A stretch of DNA of 8,848 nucleotides from an uncultured Pelolinea sp. (lineage in GTDB: Bacteria > Chloroflexota > Anaerolineae > Anaerolineales > Anaerolineaceae): contig CALGUJ010000049.1 in assembly GCA_937902055.1 (NCBI GenBank), positions 1-8,848 on the forward strand. Direction: 5' to 3'. The notes under the pieces are model-generated. The model had not been told where the DNA came from. It made no database searches and worked only from the letters and a program-made list of their open reading frames with translations. Each line of letters starts with the position of its first letter. Position 1 is the stretch's first letter. Positions 7,434 to 8,848 of the stretch are shown one piece after another. A program made the translations under genes and the position numbers.

Positions 7434-7624
7434 GATAGAATGATTTTTCTAAATTGTTTTTTGGTAGATTAATTTTATTGTTCTTTTTTCCCGTCACACC
7501 TCCTGTACCTCAATCTGGATTCATTATTCCATCAATAAAAAAACAACAAAACTCACAGTCTTGCTGGTTCTGTCGCGCTAAAAATATTGGGCATTTAGTT
7601 CCATAATAAGAATTTGATTCTTCT

Positions 7625-7667
7625 CATATAACGGCGTAGGATTAGGATAGCAAAATTGGAACCGGTT
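7625..7667 (-). promoter_or_regulatory. Candidate chvE operon promoter with upstream palindrome
   Basis: The roughly 300 bp between the kinase gene and chvE hold no convincing gene. On the minus strand TTGCTA (7653-7648), a 17-nt spacer and TATATG (7630-7625) make a moderate sigma-70-like promoter; each box matches consensus at four of six positions. Seven bases upstream of the -35 box lies the palindrome AACCGGTT (7660-7667), with a central CG as in many LacI-family sugar-regulator operators. A start near 7618 would leave a leader of about 200 nt. This is pattern matching only; no regulator gene is visible. Confidence 0.3.
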
Positions 7668-7678
7668 AATTAGGTTTC

Positions 7679-7710
7679 TTTCCCCTTATTTTCTTAGGGG
7701 AAATCCCCTA
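7679..7710 (-). terminator. Pair of mutually exclusive hairpins after the kinase gene
   Basis: Ten bases after the kinase stop, on the minus strand, TAGGGG/CCCCTA (7710-7705 with 7700-7695, loop of 4) can form a 6-bp stem. The alternative TTTCCCCT/AGGGGAAA (7703-7696 with 7686-7679, loop of 9) forms an 8-bp stem using the same central C-rich arm. Neither is followed by a clear U-tract, so termination would be weak. The likeliest role is a 3'-end or terminator structure of the kinase transcript; an operator is possible. Confidence 0.4.
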
Positions 7711-7719
7711 CCTGGTTAA

Positions 7720-8848
7720 TTATTCAATCGAATGATTGCGCGAGTTCACCCTTGGGTGAGGAATTTCGACCAATAGCAAAGACCCACCTTCGGGAGATCG
7801 CTGGAGATGAAATCTTCCGCTTAAAAGGGAAACGCGCTCACTAATCCCGAGAAGTCCGTAATGGCCGTTATTTGCCAATGCGATCAAGTCAAAATCTTCA
7901 TCCAATCCCAGCCCATCATCACTGATGGAAACGATCAGGGAACGTGGGGTTGAATGTCGCAAATTTAGTTGTACATTTTTTGCTTGCGCGTGGCGCCATA
8001 CATTATTCAAGCCCTCCTGGATGATCCTGAATATCGACAATTCGGTTTCCTCCGGCAGCCTTCCTAACATGGGATCCAGATTGAGTTGGATTTTGATCCC
8101 GGTTCGGCTGGACCAATCCTGAGCGTAAGATTGCAGCGCTGCTCCCAACCCAAGATTATCGATGGTTGGGGGCCGTAGATTCCTGCAGATGTTCCGTAAA
8201 TCATCCACAAGGTCTCGAATACTCTTGCGAACGTTTGCCAAATTGTCGTTCAGATGGGGTACCTGTTCTCCTTCAGCTTCCAGACCTTCCAATTCATAAT
8301 TGACGCTCAACAAATCCTGAATAATCTCATCATGGAGTTCCCGAGCTAAAAATTTTCTCTCTTCTTCGCGTTCGGAAAGTAATCGCCTTTGGGCTTCACG
8401 CAGTGCCAGGTTCGCTTGATCCAGCGCTTGTAATTGTTCAGCCAATTGTTCTGTCAACTGACGGTTCAAGGTTCCTTCGGCAGCCAAATCCTTCTCCAGC
8501 AGCATTTGATGGTATCGGAGTCTCTCGGCATTTTCACGGATATGATCGTAGCTATCATAGTCCCAGAATGTAGGGGTAGGTTCTGCAGGATTTCTCATGC
8601 CAAGCAAAGCGCTAACCACTTCTTCACGAGTGGTTTTGTCGGTGTTCAGGTTGGCGGTTTTCTTTCCTTGATTAAGAATAATGATCCGATCCGTTACAGC
8701 AAACAAATGATCAAGGTTATTGCTGCTGAAAAGCACTGAGACGCCATCTTGTCGCCATTCTTGAATTAAGCCGAGCAATCGTTGTTGATTCGGATAACTG
8801 AGAGAAAGCGTCGGTTCATCCATGATAATTAATTTCACCGGTTTGGTC
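7720..8848 (-). CDS. ABC-ATPase / histidine kinase fusion (5' end outside window)
   Basis: The frame runs in from the right edge (TKP-VKLIIMDEPT), so the GTG at 8838 is an internal valine, not a start. Numbering from that codon: residues 1-80 are the second half of an ABC ATPase domain resembling domain 1 of MmsA, with Walker B LIIMDEPT (3-10) and the region up to DRIIIL (50-55). The switch histidine position is N40 (SSNNLDH). A charged helical linker, probably coiled coil, spans about 97-160. A HisKA_3 dimerisation domain follows with H-box ARELHDEIIQDL; H169 is the predicted phosphorylated residue. The HATPase domain has the N-box EGLNNVWRHA (N279), DDGLG (307-311) and GHYGLLGISERV (325-336). 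No membrane segment is visible, so the visible part is cytoplasmic. NarL-type response regulators are the usual partners of this kinase class; none is in the window. The upstream Walker A and signature halves are not seen. Confidence 0.85.
   Translation of the reverse strand, partial: TKPVKLIIMDEPTLSLSYPNQQRLLGLIQEWRQDGVSVLFSSNNLDHLFAVTDRIIILNQGKKTANLNTDKTTREEVVSALLGMRNPAEPTPTFWDYDSYDHIRENAERLRYHQMLLEKDLAAEGTLNRQLTEQLAEQLQALDQANLALREAQRRLLSEREEERKFLARELHDEIIQDLLSVNYELEGLEAEGEQVPHLNDNLANVRKSIRDLVDDLRNICRNLRPPTIDNLGLGAALQSYAQDWSSRTGIKIQLNLDPMLGRLPEETELSIFRIIQEGLNNVWRHAQAKNVQLNLRHSTPRSLIVSISDDGLGLDEDFDLIALANNGHYGLLGISERVSLLSGRFHLQRSPEGGSLLLVEIPHPRVNSRNHSIE

Noticed and set aside
8434..8739. 101-codon plus-strand open frame opposite the kinase linker
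   Set aside because: It is antisense to the coiled-coil and ABC part of the fusion, with no ribosome site or known domain.
8838..8838. GTG start at 8838, making the kinase gene complete in the window
   Set aside because: The codon is the valine just before the Walker B strand (VKLIIMDEPT) and the frame stays open to the edge, so the protein must begin outside.
3444..8848. Possible mobile element, CRISPR array or tRNA genes
   Set aside because: No transposase, regularly spaced repeats or tRNA-like cloverleaf were seen; the only repeats are the hairpins listed and the lipoprotein tether.

Overview
The window carries two convergent gene blocks. The G+C content is moderate. The organism is probably an anaerobic or facultative bacterium. 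The mix of features (a SelA-type selenocysteine route, a lipoprotein sugar-binding protein with an Ala/Pro/Glu-rich tether, and a sugar-ABC ATPase fused to a soluble histidine kinase) is most like Chloroflexota of the Anaerolineae type. That placement is inferred from protein character only, with moderate to low certainty.

Plus-strand block (1-3342). It opens with the C-terminal 141 residues of selA (selenocysteine synthase), whose reading frame runs off the left edge. An M24 (Xaa-Pro dipeptidase/aminopeptidase P-like) metallopeptidase follows after 31 nt, and tsaD (tRNA t6A synthesis) overlaps its stop codon as ATGA. These three are very likely one transcript. A 187-bp gap with a -10-like box and an inverted repeat then precedes an OsmC/Ohr-family peroxidase-like gene.

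Convergence zone (3343-3443). A perfect 13-bp inverted repeat lies between osmC and the end of the minus-strand transporter operon. It is best read as a terminator for the minus-strand transcript.

Minus-strand block (8848-3444, read right to left). First comes a 5'-truncated gene for an unusual fusion: the second half of a sugar-transporter-type ABC ATPase domain, a coiled-coil linker, and a complete NarL/LiaS-type histidine kinase. About 300 bp of non-coding DNA with hairpins and a candidate promoter/operator follows. Then comes a complete multiple-monosaccharide ABC importer: chvE (lipoprotein sugar-binding protein), mmsA/gguA (double-domain ATPase) and mmsB/gguB (permease). A strong terminator-like hairpin between chvE and mmsA probably sets a higher level of binding protein than of transporter.

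How the parts may work together: ChvE captures a monosaccharide outside the cell, MmsB/MmsA import it, and the adjacent ABC-kinase fusion is a plausible cytoplasmic sensor coupling transporter state or ATP binding to gene control. This fusion is the most interesting item. Its N-terminal Walker A/signature half and any partner response regulator lie outside the window.
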